DNA from: Terripilifer ovatus
GTDB taxonomy: Bacteria > Pseudomonadota > Alphaproteobacteria > Rhizobiales > Beijerinckiaceae
Direction of reading: 5' to 3'
DNA length: 64,000 nt
NCBI GenBank assembly: GCA_029222685.1
Contig: JARHVB010000014.1
Coordinates: forward strand, 332,761 to 396,760
Below, piece by piece: positions 35,477 through 44,748 of the stretch (its first letter is position 1; each line of letters opens with the position of its first letter). Under the pieces are notes generated by a model. That model was not told where the DNA came from, did not search any database, and saw only the letters and a list, made by a program, of their open reading frames with translations. The position numbers were made by a program, and so were the translations under genes.

Positions 35477-36880
35477 ATGAACGCCAATCTCGCCGCCCTG
35501 CTCTATCTCGTCTCGGGCATTCTGTTCATCCTGTCGCTGCGCGGCCTGTCGTCGCCGGCAAGTTCACGCCAGGGCAACCTGTTCGGCATGATCGGCATGG
35601 CCATCGCGGTCGTGACGACACTTGCCTATAAGGCGCCGTCGGGCCTGTCGGCCTGGGTGCTGGTCATCCTCGGCATCGCCATCGGCGGCGGTATCGGCGC
35701 CTGGCGCGCCCGCACCGTGAAGATGACCGATATGCCGCAGCTGGTCGCCTTCTTCCATGCGCTCGTCGGCCTCGCCGCCGTGCTGGTCGCTGCCGGTGCG
35801 CTCTACGCACCGCAGGCTTTCGGCATCGGCTCGGTCGGCGCTATTCACGGCGCCAGCCTGGTGGAAATGTCGCTGGGCGCCGCCATCGGCGCCATCACCT
35901 TCACCGGCTCGATCATCGCCTTCGCCAAGCTCGACGGACGCATGTCGGGCAAGCCGATCCTGCTGCCGCAGCGCCATGCCATCAACATCGCGCTCGCCGC
36001 CGCCGCCGTCATCCTGATCGGCATCTTCATGGCGACGGAGAGCCATGTTGCCTTCTGGCTGATCGTACTCGCGGCCTTCGCACTGGGCGTCCTGCTCATC
36101 GTCCCCATCGGCGGCGCCGACATGCCGGTCGTCGTGTCGATGCTGAACTCCTATTCTGGCTGGGCCGCGGCCGGCATCGGCTTCACGCTCGGCAATCTGG
36201 CGCTGATCATCACCGGCGCGCTCGTCGGCTCGTCGGGCGCCATCCTCAGCTACATCATGTGCAAGGGCATGAACCGCTCGTTCATCTCGGTCATCCTCGG
36301 CGGCTTCGGCGGCGAGACGGATGCGGGTGCAGCCGGTGCGGTCGAGACGCGCCCGGTCAAGCAGGGCTCGGCGGAAGATGCAGCCTACATCATGAAGAAC
36401 GCCGGCAAGGTCATCATCGTGCCGGGCTACGGCATGGCGGTGGCACAGGCGCAGCATGCGCTACGCGAAATGGCTGACCTTCTGAAGAAGGAAGGCGTCG
36501 ACGTCTCCTACGCCATTCATCCAGTGGCGGGCCGCATGCCGGGCCACATGAACGTGCTGCTGGCGGAAGCCAACGTGCCTTACGACGAAGTGTTCGAGCT
36601 GGAAGACATCAACTCGGAATTCGCCCAGGCGGATGTCGCTTTCGTGATCGGCGCCAACGACGTGACCAACCCGTCGGCCAAGACCGACCCCAAGTCGCCG
36701 ATCTTCGGCATGCCGATTCTCGACGTCGAGAAGGCGAAGACCGTGCTGTTCATCAAGCGCGGCATGGGCTCGGGCTACGCCGGCGTGGAGAACGAGCTGT
36801 TCTTCAAGGACAATACGATGATGCTCTTCGCCGATGCCAAGAAGATGGTCGAGAACATCGTCAAGGCGCTCGGGCATTAA
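35477..36880 (+). CDS. pntB: NAD(P) transhydrogenase subunit beta
   Basis: 467 residues from the ATG at 35477. Nine or so membrane helices fill the first 260 residues (domain II). The NADP(H)-binding domain III follows, with VIIVPGYGMAVAQAQHALRE (GxGxxA/V), HPVAGRMPGHMNVLLAEA and the conserved NDVTNPSAKTDPKSPIFGMP block. It binds NADP and completes the proton-driven hydride transfer pump. The start lies 5 bases after the pntAB stop. Confidence 0.95.
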   Translation: MNANLAALLYLVSGILFILSLRGLSSPASSRQGNLFGMIGMAIAVVTTLAYKAPSGLSAWVLVILGIAIGGGIGAWRARTVKMTDMPQLVAFFHALVGLAAVLVAAGALYAPQAFGIGSVGAIHGASLVEMSLGAAIGAITFTGSIIAFAKLDGRMSGKPILLPQRHAINIALAAAAVILIGIFMATESHVAFWLIVLAAFALGVLLIVPIGGADMPVVVSMLNSYSGWAAAGIGFTLGNLALIITGALVGSSGAILSYIMCKGMNRSFISVILGGFGGETDAGAAGAVETRPVKQGSAEDAAYIMKNAGKVIIVPGYGMAVAQAQHALREMADLLKKEGVDVSYAIHPVAGRMPGHMNVLLAEANVPYDEVFELEDINSEFAQADVAFVIGANDVTNPSAKTDPKSPIFGMPILDVEKAKTVLFIKRGMGSGYAGVENELFFKDNTMMLFADAKKMVENIVKALGH

Positions 36881-36889
36881 GCCGGCCTG

Positions 36890-37699
36890 ATGCGCTGGGT
36901 CAGAGGGCTGCTTTACGTCGTCATCGCAGCCTATCTCGGCGCGTCGGGTTTCCTCTACGTCAGGCAGCGGGATATTCTCTATCGTCCCAATGTCACGGCG
37001 GCGGCCGTTCCCCTTGCTACCCTGCCGGGCGTCACGGCGAAGCAGATCAAGACCGCCGACGGCGAAACGCTGGCGGCCTGGTTCGTGCCGCCGCGCAATA
37101 ACAAGCCGATCCTGCTCTATCTGCATGGCAATGGCGGCAATCTGGCCAATCGCACCCGCCGCTTCGCGCTGATGACGGCGCAAGGCGCGGGGTTGCTGGC
37201 GATCGACTGGCGCGGCTATGGCGGCTCGACCGGTTCACCCAGCGAGGACGGCCTCATGCGCGACGCCGAGGCGGCCTATCGGTCGGCGCTCGAAACGGTG
37301 AGGACGCCCAGGCGCATCGTAATCGTCGGCGAATCGCTGGGAAGCGGCCCCGCCGTGATGCTTGCAGCCTATCTCGACTGCGCCGGGCTCATCCTCGATT
37401 CGGCCTATTCATCCATCCTGGATGTGGCATCGGAGCAGTACTGGATGTTCCCGGTGCGTCTCCTGCTCGCCGATCAATACCGGTCGGATCTGCGCATCGC
37501 CGAGATCAGGGCGCCGCTGCTTGCCATGCACGGCGATCAGGATCGCATCGTGCCCATCAAGTTCGGCGAACGGCTGTTTGCGCTTGCGCCACAGCCGAAG
37601 GAATTCATCCGCGTGCCGGGGCGGGACCATCTGGTGCTGGCACTGGACGACGTCTGGCCGCGCGTCCTCGCCTGGATCGACAGGTTGCCGAGCCCATAA
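36890..37699 (+). CDS. Alpha/beta hydrolase (BEM46/YfhR-like), membrane-anchored
   Basis: 269 residues. An N-terminal hydrophobic anchor (about 4-24) is followed by the hydrolase fold. The oxyanion loop is LLYLHGNGGNLA, the nucleophile Ser lies in VIVGESLGSGPAVML, the acid in AMHGDQDRIVP and the His in GRDHLVLAL. Family members are serine hydrolases of uncertain substrate. The gene starts 9 bases after pntB and may be read with it, though the ribosome site is weak. Confidence 0.88.
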   Translation: MRWVRGLLYVVIAAYLGASGFLYVRQRDILYRPNVTAAAVPLATLPGVTAKQIKTADGETLAAWFVPPRNNKPILLYLHGNGGNLANRTRRFALMTAQGAGLLAIDWRGYGGSTGSPSEDGLMRDAEAAYRSALETVRTPRRIVIVGESLGSGPAVMLAAYLDCAGLILDSAYSSILDVASEQYWMFPVRLLLADQYRSDLRIAEIRAPLLAMHGDQDRIVPIKFGERLFALAPQPKEFIRVPGRDHLVLALDDVWPRVLAWIDRLPSP

Positions 37700-37708
37700 G
37701 GTCCAGGC

Positions 37709-38575
37709 TCACACCCGGCCGACGCGCGACTGGCCTTCCTTGGCGAACTGATTGCTCGGGTTGACGATCAGCGCGCGGTTATAGCTTTCCGCCGCCTTCT
37801 GCTTGTCGCCCTTGCGCTCATAGGCGAGGCCGAGGCCGGCCCAGGCGTCGGCATTCTGGTTGTTGATGTTGAGCGCGGCGTTGAAATCCTCGATCGCCGC
37901 GTCGTATTTGCCGACGATCGTCAGGCTCTGGCCGCGCGCCTGATAGGGCGGCGCGTTGAAGGGGTCGCGATCGATCGCATTGTCGAAATCGGTGATGGCC
38001 TTGGCGTGTTCGCCGTTGCGCTGATAGATCAGGCCGCGCGCATGAAAGGCCTGCGCCTGTTCGGGGTTGAGGCGGATCGCATTGTTGAGATCGCTCATCG
38101 CCTGGTCGAGCTGGTTTTGCGCGCGCAGCAGATTGGCGCGCGCCAGATAGGCCGGCGCATGGCGCGGATTGGCCTCGATGGCGCGGGAGAAATCCGCCAG
38201 CGCCTGGTCATTGCGGCCAATTTGCCGATAGGCGAGGCCGCGATTGGTATAGCCCGGCGCGTGCTGCGGATCGATCTTCACCACCTGGCTGAAATCGGCG
38301 ATGGCTTCCTGATAGCGGCCGCAACGCGCATAGGCGGCGCCGCGCGTGTTATAGGCCTGGGCATCATTGGGATTGCGCTGGATGACTTCGGTCAGCGAGG
38401 CGACATTGGTCTGGATCGCGGCGCAGTCTTCGCTGATTTCGCTCGCCGGCGTCCCTCGCGAACCGAGACTGCCGACACTTTCACAGCCGGCGAGCGCCAG
38501 CGCCAGAACGGCAGCAACCGCAAAAAATCCCGGGCGCCGCAGGCCCGGCGCGTGTTCAGCTTGTGTTATCGACAT
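37709..38575 (-). CDS. TPR-repeat lipoprotein
   Basis: 288 residues. The N-terminus has a signal with lipobox LALAGC, so Cys31 is the probable lipidation site. About six tetratricopeptide repeats fill residues 65-285, each with words like AYNTRGAAYARCGRYQEAIADF. It resembles NlpI/TadD-type TPR lipoproteins that scaffold envelope complexes. It is convergent with the alpha/beta hydrolase gene. The promoter should lie in the gap after 38575. Confidence 0.85.
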   Translation of the reverse strand: MSITQAEHAPGLRRPGFFAVAAVLALALAGCESVGSLGSRGTPASEISEDCAAIQTNVASLTEVIQRNPNDAQAYNTRGAAYARCGRYQEAIADFSQVVKIDPQHAPGYTNRGLAYRQIGRNDQALADFSRAIEANPRHAPAYLARANLLRAQNQLDQAMSDLNNAIRLNPEQAQAFHARGLIYQRNGEHAKAITDFDNAIDRDPFNAPPYQARGQSLTIVGKYDAAIEDFNAALNINNQNADAWAGLGLAYERKGDKQKAAESYNRALIVNPSNQFAKEGQSRVGRV

Positions 38576-38727
38576 GACGCTGAATTACTTTCTTTGAACC
38601 GACCCTTGAGCTTTCACTCTGCCAGACATCCCCTTTGGCCATGCAAGACGGCGTTAATGAGACGGCTCGTTGCGGTATAACGCTTTCCGACCCACCTGGA
38701 TCGGGACGACAAGTTACAAAATATCAC

Positions 38728-38757
38728 GGCGCCCGGACGGAACGATCCGCGGGCGCC
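38728..38757 (-). terminator. Hairpin downstream of rpsU
   Basis: GGCGCCC (38728-38734) pairs with GGGCGCC (38751-38757), with an inner CGGA/TCCG pair. Read on the minus strand it lies about 45 bases after the rpsU stop, and a short T-rich stretch follows. A second small palindrome (TTAACGCGGCGTTAA) lies nearer the stop. Probable rpsU terminator. Confidence 0.45.
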
Positions 38758-38801
38758 ATTGATAAAAAACGCATAAATGTTTAACGCGGCGTTAACCGTG
38801 T

Positions 38802-39041
38802 TCAGCGGGCGCCCATCACGGGCTTCGGCTTCATGGGAATAAGGCCTTCGCGCTGCATTTTCTTGCGGGCGAGCTTGCGGGCGCGGCGGACGGCTTCCGC
38901 CTTTTCGCGGGCGCGCTTTTCGGAGGGCTTCTCGTAATGGCCGCGCAGCTTCATCTCGCGGAAAATACCTTCCCGCTGCATTTTCTTTTTCAGGGCCTTC
39001 AGCGCCTGGTCAACATTGTTGTCACGAACGAGAACTTGCAC
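38802..39041 (-). CDS. rpsU: 30S ribosomal protein S21
   Basis: 79 residues from the GTG at 39041, with AGGA about 10 bases upstream. It begins [20 protein letters not shown] and is rich in Lys and Arg throughout ([19 protein letters not shown]), as in alphaproteobacterial S21. It binds the 30S subunit near the 3' end of 16S rRNA and assists initiation. The C-terminus is slightly extended and ends [11 protein letters not shown]. It is divergent from the cupin gene. Confidence 0.95.
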   Translation of the reverse strand: MQVLVRDNNVDQALKALKKKMQREGIFREMKLRGHYEKPSEKRAREKAEAVRRARKLARKKMQREGLIPMKPKPVMGAR

Positions 39042-39224
39042 TCGCTGATCCTGTCTCGATGAGCCCCTTGAAACTGCAGCTTGAAACCGCAGTTCGGGCC
39101 CTGCTAAGGGAAAAATCTGCCGTCGGCGCGACGGGGCGCCGAACCGTGGCGGGCGAAGTAGCAGAATCACCCCGCAGTGTCCAGCAAAACTGGCGTTTTT
39201 TCACGGCAAAATCAGCCGGATTAT

Positions 39225-39265
39225 ACTGGCAATAGTACTGGCAACAGCACTGGCAATAGCACTGG
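39225..39265. repeat. 12-bp tandem repeat (3.4 units)
   Basis: Units ACTGGCAATAGT (39225), ACTGGCAACAGC (39237), ACTGGCAATAGC (39249) and a partial ACTGG (39261). It lies in the divergent gap between rpsU and the cupin gene, about 95 bases before the cupin start. The period is a multiple of three, and the frame leading into the cupin would read Thr-Gly-Asn-Ser repeats, but the cupin start is most likely downstream. Confidence 0.85.
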
Positions 39266-39359
39266 ATTGTCAGACTCTGTGTCGCTTCCACCGGCCAATT
39301 GCTCCAACCGGGAGTCTTGTCTAGGTTTGGCTCACAAATATAGCACCGGGAGTGAAACC

Positions 39360-39863
39360 ATGACCGATCCGAAGCCTGCCTACCGTGCCAATCTCGCCGA
39401 CCTCCCGGTGCTGCAGGTCAAACCGGCCCACAAGGACAATACAGCCGCATTCAACCTGCAGATGATCAGCGGCATGGAATCCAGCGTCATGATCGCCAAT
39501 CGCGATGGCGGCTATCATACCAAGCCGCATTTCCACGATTCCGAGCAGATCAACTGGATCATGGAAGGAGAGATCTGGTTTTTCGTCGACGGGCGTGGAT
39601 TTCGCTGCAAGCCCGGCGATTTCATGCGCATTCCGCGCGGCAAGACCCATTGGGCCTGGAACAGAGGCCCGGCAAAATGCCGGATTCTCGAAGTGCATAC
39701 GCCGCCGCTGACCGGCGAGGCCGATCTCAACAGCGCCTGCAGGCGCCTGCTCGGCGCCGATGACGATCAGTCGAAATATCGCGGCGTGCCCAATCAGTGG
39801 GGACCGTTCGACCAGGCCGAGGTTGACGCCATCGAAGCCCGGGCCGTCGCCGAGGAAGGCTGA
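39360..39863 (+). CDS. Cupin-domain protein
   Basis: 167 residues from the ATG at 39360. The cupin core is visible at about 50-120: metal residues in KPHFHDSEQINWIMEGE (His-x-His and Glu), then the late His in IPRGKTHWAWNRG. A single beta-barrel of this type may be a dioxygenase, isomerase or sugar-binding protein; no fuller assignment is possible. It is convergent with purK, only one base apart. The open frame continues upstream to 39177 but no ribosome site supports an earlier start. Confidence 0.82.
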   Translation: MTDPKPAYRANLADLPVLQVKPAHKDNTAAFNLQMISGMESSVMIANRDGGYHTKPHFHDSEQINWIMEGEIWFFVDGRGFRCKPGDFMRIPRGKTHWAWNRGPAKCRILEVHTPPLTGEADLNSACRRLLGADDDQSKYRGVPNQWGPFDQAEVDAIEARAVAEEG

Positions 39864-40988
39864 TTATTGGAGGTTGTCGTCCGGCAGGACGCGGGTGACG
39901 TGACCCATTTTCCGGCCGGGCCGCGCCTCGTGCTTGCCGTAGATGTGCAAGGAGGCCGCGCCGTCGCCGAGAACATCACGCCAAAGATTGGCGTCCTCGC
40001 CGATCAGATTGTTCATTTCGATCCGGCCATGGCGACGCGGCGAACCTAAAGGCCAGCCGCAGATGGCGCGGATATGCTGGGAAAACTGCGACGTCACGGC
40101 GCCGTCGATCGTCCAATGCCCCGAATTATGAACCCGCGGCGCGATTTCGTTGACGACCAACTGTTCGATCGACGAGCCGTCGATCTGCCGTTCCTCGACC
40201 ACGAACATTTCCACCGCGATGACGCCGATATAGTTCAACGCGTCGACGATCCTGCGTGTCAGCGCTATCGCCTCGTTGGCCGTGGCATTGGCGATGCGCG
40301 CCGGCACCAGGGTGCGGCTCAGGATATGGTGATCGTGCTCGTTCTCGCAGACGTCCCAGGCCGCAAACGAGCCGTCGGCTCCGCGCGCCGCGATGACCGA
40401 TATCTCGCGCACAAAGGGAACGACGCCTTCCAGGATACAGGGGTGGCCGCCCAGGCTGCGAAACGCACTGGCGAGGTCGGCGCCCTCCCGCACCAGCGCC
40501 TGCCCCTTGCCGTCATAGCCGAAGCGGCGCGTTTTTAGAATGGACGGGCGGCCGATCTGCGCCACCGCCCGCGCCAGACTGCCGCCGTCCTCGACCGCCC
40601 GGTAGGGCGCAGTGGGAATGCCGATGCTATTGAGAAAGTCCTTTTCGACGAGCCGGTCCTGGGTTGTCACCAGCGCCGTGCTATCGGGCAAAACCGGCAA
40701 TCGGGCCGACAGAAAGGCGGCCGTATCGGCCGGCACGTTCTCGAATTCGTAGGTGACGACCGAAACTGCCGCGGCGAACTCCGCCAGCGCCGCTGTGTCC
40801 TCATAAGCGGCGATCGTCGAATGCGCGGCGACATCGCAGGCCGGTCCGCTTTCGGGGGCATAAATATGTGTCTTCAACCCGAGACTGGAAGCGGCCATGG
40901 CCAGCATCCGTCCGAGCTGGCCGGAGCCCAGAATGCCGATGGTTGCGCCGGGCGCGATGGCCGGCAATGTTATCGTCTGGCGAACCAT
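39864..40988 (-). CDS. purK: 5-(carboxyamino)imidazole ribonucleotide synthase
   Basis: 374 residues from the ATG at 40988. It begins with a nucleotide-binding region (GATIGILGSGQLGRMLAMAA) followed by an ATP-grasp fold: LKTRRFGYDGKGQALVREG, FVREISVIAARGADGS and NEIAPRVHNSGHWTIDGA. It carboxylates AIR using ATP and bicarbonate in purine synthesis. It lies 7 bases after purE in the usual purE-purK operon. Confidence 0.95.
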   Translation of the reverse strand: MVRQTITLPAIAPGATIGILGSGQLGRMLAMAASSLGLKTHIYAPESGPACDVAAHSTIAAYEDTAALAEFAAAVSVVTYEFENVPADTAAFLSARLPVLPDSTALVTTQDRLVEKDFLNSIGIPTAPYRAVEDGGSLARAVAQIGRPSILKTRRFGYDGKGQALVREGADLASAFRSLGGHPCILEGVVPFVREISVIAARGADGSFAAWDVCENEHDHHILSRTLVPARIANATANEAIALTRRIVDALNYIGVIAVEMFVVEERQIDGSSIEQLVVNEIAPRVHNSGHWTIDGAVTSQFSQHIRAICGWPLGSPRRHGRIEMNNLIGEDANLWRDVLGDGAASLHIYGKHEARPGRKMGHVTRVLPDDNLQ

Positions 40989-40995
40989 TCTACTC

Positions 40996-41523
40996 TCAAT
41001 GCTTTCCAACTGGCTTTCCGGCCGGCAGCGCCGAATCATCCGGGATTTCGGCGACCGACGCACTCTGGGAGGCGCGCCAGATATCCAGGCGGCCGGCGAG
41101 CGCCTCGTCGTGAAGCGCCAGAACCGCGGCGGCCAGGAGAGCCGCATTGATCGCCCCCGCCCGGCCGATGGCGAGCGTGCCGACCGGAATGCCGCCCGGC
41201 ATCTGGACGATGGACAAAAGCGAATCCATGCCTGACAGGGCCCTGGATTCGACCGGCACGCCGAAAACCGGCAGGGAGGTCATGGCTGCGGTCATGCCGG
41301 GCAGATGAGCGGCGCCGCCGGCGCCGGCGATGACGACCTTGAAACCACTCTGCCTGGCGCCTTTGGCGAAAGCCACGAGCCGGTCTGGCGTCCGGTGAGC
41401 CGAAACGATCAGCGCCTTGTGCCCTATATCGAGAGCTGCAAGGGTATCAGCCGCATGCCGCATCGTATCCCAGTCGGATTGGCTTCCCATAATAATGGCG
41501 ACCGGTGCTGGTTTTTGAGCCAA
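40996..41523 (-). CDS. purE: N5-carboxyaminoimidazole ribonucleotide mutase
   Basis: 175 residues from the TTG at 41523, with GGGGAA about 8 bases upstream; the first ATG would remove the start of the first strand. The class I PurE core is [38 protein letters not shown] and [10 protein letters not shown], including the catalytic His in SAHRTP. It moves the carboxyl group from N5-CAIR to CAIR. It is cotranscribed with purK. Confidence 0.93.
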   Translation of the reverse strand: MAQKPAPVAIIMGSQSDWDTMRHAADTLAALDIGHKALIVSAHRTPDRLVAFAKGARQSGFKVVIAGAGGAAHLPGMTAAMTSLPVFGVPVESRALSGMDSLLSIVQMPGGIPVGTLAIGRAGAINAALLAAAVLALHDEALAGRLDIWRASQSASVAEIPDDSALPAGKPVGKH

Positions 41524-41628
41524 TGAAATTCCCCGTGGGAAGGCAGGAGCAGGATAGAAAGCTGGCGGAGATAGACGAAGCACCCCCCGCCCGCAAGCCA
41601 AAGCGGGATTTTAGGCAAAACCGGCGGT

Positions 41629-41847
41629 TCAGGCGATGATATCGGGTGTAATCTGGTCCTCAAGCATCTGTATGCGGTCACGAAGCACGAGCTTGCGCTT
41701 TTTCAGGCGCTGAAGCTGCAGTTGATCGAGGCTTCCGACCGACTGCAGCGCGACAATGGCAGCGTCGAGATCGCGATGTTCCTCGCGCAGCCGGTCGAGT
41801 TCGGCCTGAAAAGCCGCGCGCTCCTCATCATTCATCCTGCCGGGCAT
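41629..41847 (-). CDS. YdcH/DUF465 family small protein
   Basis: 72 residues from the ATG at 41847, which has GGAAGA about 9 bases upstream. The sequence is a helical hairpin rich in Leu, Glu and Arg: LDRLREEHRDLDAAIVALQS, then LDQLQLQRLKKRKLVLRDRI. This is the DUF465 pattern. Function is unknown. It lies 105 bases upstream of purE on the same strand; a second DUF465 gene starts divergently at 42092. Confidence 0.82.
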   Translation of the reverse strand: MPGRMNDEERAAFQAELDRLREEHRDLDAAIVALQSVGSLDQLQLQRLKKRKLVLRDRIQMLEDQITPDIIA

Positions 41848-42091
41848 GGTCTTCCGTCGATCGCGAACGCTGGACGCCATTGAGCCAGACATGATGTCTC
41901 GGCGCAACGCGCATGACAGCGCGCAATACAGGATTTTGGCCGAATCAGCGAGCCCCGCACGTCCGTCACGTGTCTGTCATTCAGGGGTCGTGCAGGCGTC
42001 ATTTTTACGCAACCATTATTGATGATTCTGCTTGAGGCTCTGCGAATCTGTGACACACTGATACGTCCGCAACACCGAAAGGAGATGCAGG

Positions 42092-42280
42092 ATGTCAATG
42101 GCAAGCCACATCGCTGAACTAGAACGCCGGCATACGGTGCTAGAAAAACAGATCGAGGCCACCAGCCTAAGCCCAGCTTCCGACCCCCTGAAAATCGCGG
42201 AACTCAAACGAAAGAAGCTCAAGCTCAAGGATGAGATCGAAAAGCTTCGCCTGATCGAAAAATCCCCGACCGTTCACTAG
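42092..42280 (+). CDS. YdcH/DUF465 family small protein, second copy
   Basis: 62 residues; AAAGGAGATG gives a strong ribosome site. It is a helical hairpin (HIAELERRHTVLEKQIEATS, then LKIAELKRKKLKLKDEIEKL), the DUF465 pattern, on the strand opposite the first copy with a 244-base gap. Both members being side by side is common in alphaproteobacteria. Function is unknown. Confidence 0.8.
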   Translation: MSMASHIAELERRHTVLEKQIEATSLSPASDPLKIAELKRKKLKLKDEIEKLRLIEKSPTVH

Positions 42281-42480
42281 AGGACGGGTATTCCTTCGGA
42301 ATCCGCCAATTCCGCACGATGCTTCAAACATCTGCTAGCTGGGCGAGTGGCCATGTGTGCCGCTCGCTTGTGCTAAAATCCACTTCCGACTGATGGGATC
42401 AATTGGCCTTTGGCAGGCATTCCTGCCAGAAGGTCTTTTGGAGGATTTGCACGAACGTCCTACGGACGGGCGCCGAAGGA

Positions 42481-42765
42481 TCAGTGACGGCTGCCTGGCG
42501 GAGGCTCCATGCCAGGCCAGGCAATGCCGCTCAGGAGCAGGTCGACCTGACCGGCCGGCAGATGCTTGACCAGCATGGCGAGGCCGGCGGCGACCTCGAT
42601 CTGCGCATTCGCCATTTCGCGGATCATGGTGACCTGATCGAGGTGCTCGCCGCTTACGGAAGCGGACGCAAGCCGCAGCTCATCCACCGCCCGGGTCATT
42701 TCCTTTGCGGCACGTTCAAGATGGTCGCTGGCCATGTCGAGCGCCTTGCTGCAACCGTCCAACAT
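42481..42765 (-). CDS. Hypothetical small protein
   Basis: About 94 residues from the ATG at 42765, with GGAG about 11 bases upstream; a GTG at 42861 would add 32 residues. The sequence is mostly amphipathic helix: KALDMASDHLERAAKEMTRA, then MIREMANAQIEVAAGLAML. I do not recognise it. The overlapping plus-strand frame is Arg/Pro-rich and lacks such structure. If this gene is not real, 42281-42981 is a 700-base stretch without a gene, holding only a short hairpin (ATTCCTTCGGAAT at 42290-42302) and AT-rich promoter-like DNA before 42982. Confidence 0.5.
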   Translation of the reverse strand: MLDGCSKALDMASDHLERAAKEMTRAVDELRLASASVSGEHLDQVTMIREMANAQIEVAAGLAMLVKHLPAGQVDLLLSGIAWPGMEPPPGSRH

Positions 42766-42981
42766 TGGCCATATCTCCGAGGGCTGGGGCGACCTCCGCT
42801 CCAGCTGAAGACAAGTGTGCTTCAAAATCAGTCGATTACCTATGCCCAAGGCGTTAGTCACCTGCTAGCGGCTGCGAAACGCCCCCGCACGTTAGATGGC
42901 GCTAAATTAAGACTCTCAATTTGCTCCGAATTGGCCCATAATACGTTATACGATGAACTAACGTGCTAAATCCTCGTAAAC

Positions 42982-44748
42982 ATGCTCGATAGTCCTCAGC
43001 AAAGGCCAGCTTCCTCCGAATCCTCTCGGCGAGAGGTCGAGGCGGTATTGTCGGATGTGCTGGCCCATCCGGATTTTGCCGCGTCGAACCGGCTCAGCGC
43101 TTTTCTGAAATTCATCGTCACAGAGACGCTCGAAGGCCGCGCGGACCGGCTCAAAGCCTTTAGCATAGCCGTTACCGTTTACGGTCGCGACGAGACCTTC
43201 GATCCGCAGGCCAATTCGATCGTGCGGGTGGAGGCGACGCGGCTGCGGCGTATGCTGGATCGGTATTTCCGCGACGAGGGCAAAGACGCTCCAGTCGAGA
43301 TCCGCATTCCCAAAGGCCGGTATGTCCCGGAATTCGTCCGCAGGGGTGAAACCGATTCCCGGCGCGCCGCGGCCGGCGCGGCCCCGGAAACGCCGCGGCC
43401 CCCGCCCCCGAGGCCGAGATCACGACTGCGCCTGGCGCTCATGGCGTTGGTTCCCGTCGCCCTGATCGCCGGGGGTGTTCTTGGCTGGCTTTATTTTGAC
43501 GGCCCCGACTCCAAGCCGGCACCCCTCAAAGCGGCAGAGGTCGAACTCAACGATGTCCAGGACATGTTCCGTTCGACGGAACCGACCATTGCGGTCGTTG
43601 TGCGCGAGACGGCGAATCCCGTGCTGCAGCGCCTGGCAAGCCGGATCAAGGATGCGATCGAGCATGAATTAGAACGCGCCGACGACGTGTCGATCATCGA
43701 ACGCATCGGCGACGGCGCGACCCAGATCGACTATCGGGTCGATCTGGGGGTGGAAGCAGCCGGCGAGAACCTGGCGTCGTTGCGTGTCCGCGTCACCCAT
43801 GTCGCCAGCGGCGAACTGATCTGGTCGCGCAATCTGAGGGATCTGTCGCTCGATCCCCAGGCGCTCGTCCAGGATCGCCGCCCCTCGGATATAGGACTGG
43901 CCATTTCCCGGCCGCACGGCTTGATCTTTTCCGACTTCCGTATCCGGGCCCGGCAGCAGACGGGCGCCAAATCGCCCTATTTCTGCATCATCAAATCGTT
44001 CGATTATTTTCAGGATCCGACAATAGCGAGCTACAAGGACGCCCTCGCCTGCCTCGACCAGGCGTTGGCCGTGCGGCCCGAATACGCCAACGCCGTGGCG
44101 CTGAAATCGATGATACTGTCGGACGAATATGTGAACCGGCTCAACGGCGTCGACAGCAATCACACGCTCGATGAAGCGTTTGCGACCGCCCGGCGCGCGA
44201 TTGCGCTCGATCCGCAACACACGCGGCCCTATTACGCGCTGGCGATGGCGCAATTCCTGGCCCAGGATTACGAGGGCTGCAAGGAAAGCCTCCGGCATGC
44301 GGTCGAACTCAATCCGTCGGCCGCCTATGCCGTTGCGCGGCAAGGCGCGGTGCTGGTTTTGCGTGGCGAGATCGACAAAGGCAGCGAAATCCTCAATGCC
44401 GCAATTCTCGAGAACGAGGTGCTGCGCGACAGCTATGCCTTCTATTTCTTCCTCGTGGCGCTGGTGCACGATGACCGGGTCGGTATCCAGAACTGGGGCC
44501 GCGCCGCAGCGGCGACGCAATATCCGCAGACCATGTTGGCCAGCATTATCGCCGCCGACCAGCGTGGCGATCTCGCCACGAAAAATGAATGGGTCGAACA
44601 GTTAGGCAAGCGCTTTCCCTATTTCGCCAATGACATCAAGGGCGGGCTCGACCGCATGGGCATGTCAGACCCCTTGAGCGAACGCCTTCTCGGCGATCTT
44701 GCCGATGCCGGCGTCAATGTCGGCATTGCCGAACCTCCAAAGAACTAA
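42982..44748 (+). CDS. Membrane-anchored TPR protein with DNA-binding-like N-terminal domain
   Basis: 588 residues. Residues about 15-115 form a conserved domain seen at the start of many TPR or adenylate-cyclase-annotated proteins: LSAFLKFIVTETLEGRADRL, VTVYGRDETFDPQANSIVRV, IRIPKGRYVPEF. A Pro/Arg-rich linker and one membrane helix (about 150-172) follow, then a FlgO/TolB-N-like region (about 190-320) and TPR-like helices (about 340-570). The N-terminal region would be cytoplasmic and the rest periplasmic, suggesting a signal from envelope to cytoplasm; this is inference. It overlaps the convergent TauE gene by 4 bases. Confidence 0.75.
   Translation: MLDSPQQRPASSESSRREVEAVLSDVLAHPDFAASNRLSAFLKFIVTETLEGRADRLKAFSIAVTVYGRDETFDPQANSIVRVEATRLRRMLDRYFRDEGKDAPVEIRIPKGRYVPEFVRRGETDSRRAAAGAAPETPRPPPPRPRSRLRLALMALVPVALIAGGVLGWLYFDGPDSKPAPLKAAEVELNDVQDMFRSTEPTIAVVVRETANPVLQRLASRIKDAIEHELERADDVSIIERIGDGATQIDYRVDLGVEAAGENLASLRVRVTHVASGELIWSRNLRDLSLDPQALVQDRRPSDIGLAISRPHGLIFSDFRIRARQQTGAKSPYFCIIKSFDYFQDPTIASYKDALACLDQALAVRPEYANAVALKSMILSDEYVNRLNGVDSNHTLDEAFATARRAIALDPQHTRPYYALAMAQFLAQDYEGCKESLRHAVELNPSAAYAVARQGAVLVLRGEIDKGSEILNAAILENEVLRDSYAFYFFLVALVHDDRVGIQNWGRAAAATQYPQTMLASIIAADQRGDLATKNEWVEQLGKRFPYFANDIKGGLDRMGMSDPLSERLLGDLADAGVNVGIAEPPKN

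Noticed and set aside
39225..39265. CRISPR-like repeat
   Set aside because: Units are 12 bp and contiguous without spacers; no cas genes. It is a simple tandem repeat.
42403..42969. Plus-strand open frame of 188 codons
   Set aside because: Overlaps the opposite-strand small helical protein; composition is Arg/Leu/Pro-rich with no ribosome site. Neither strand is certain, but the minus strand looks more protein-like.
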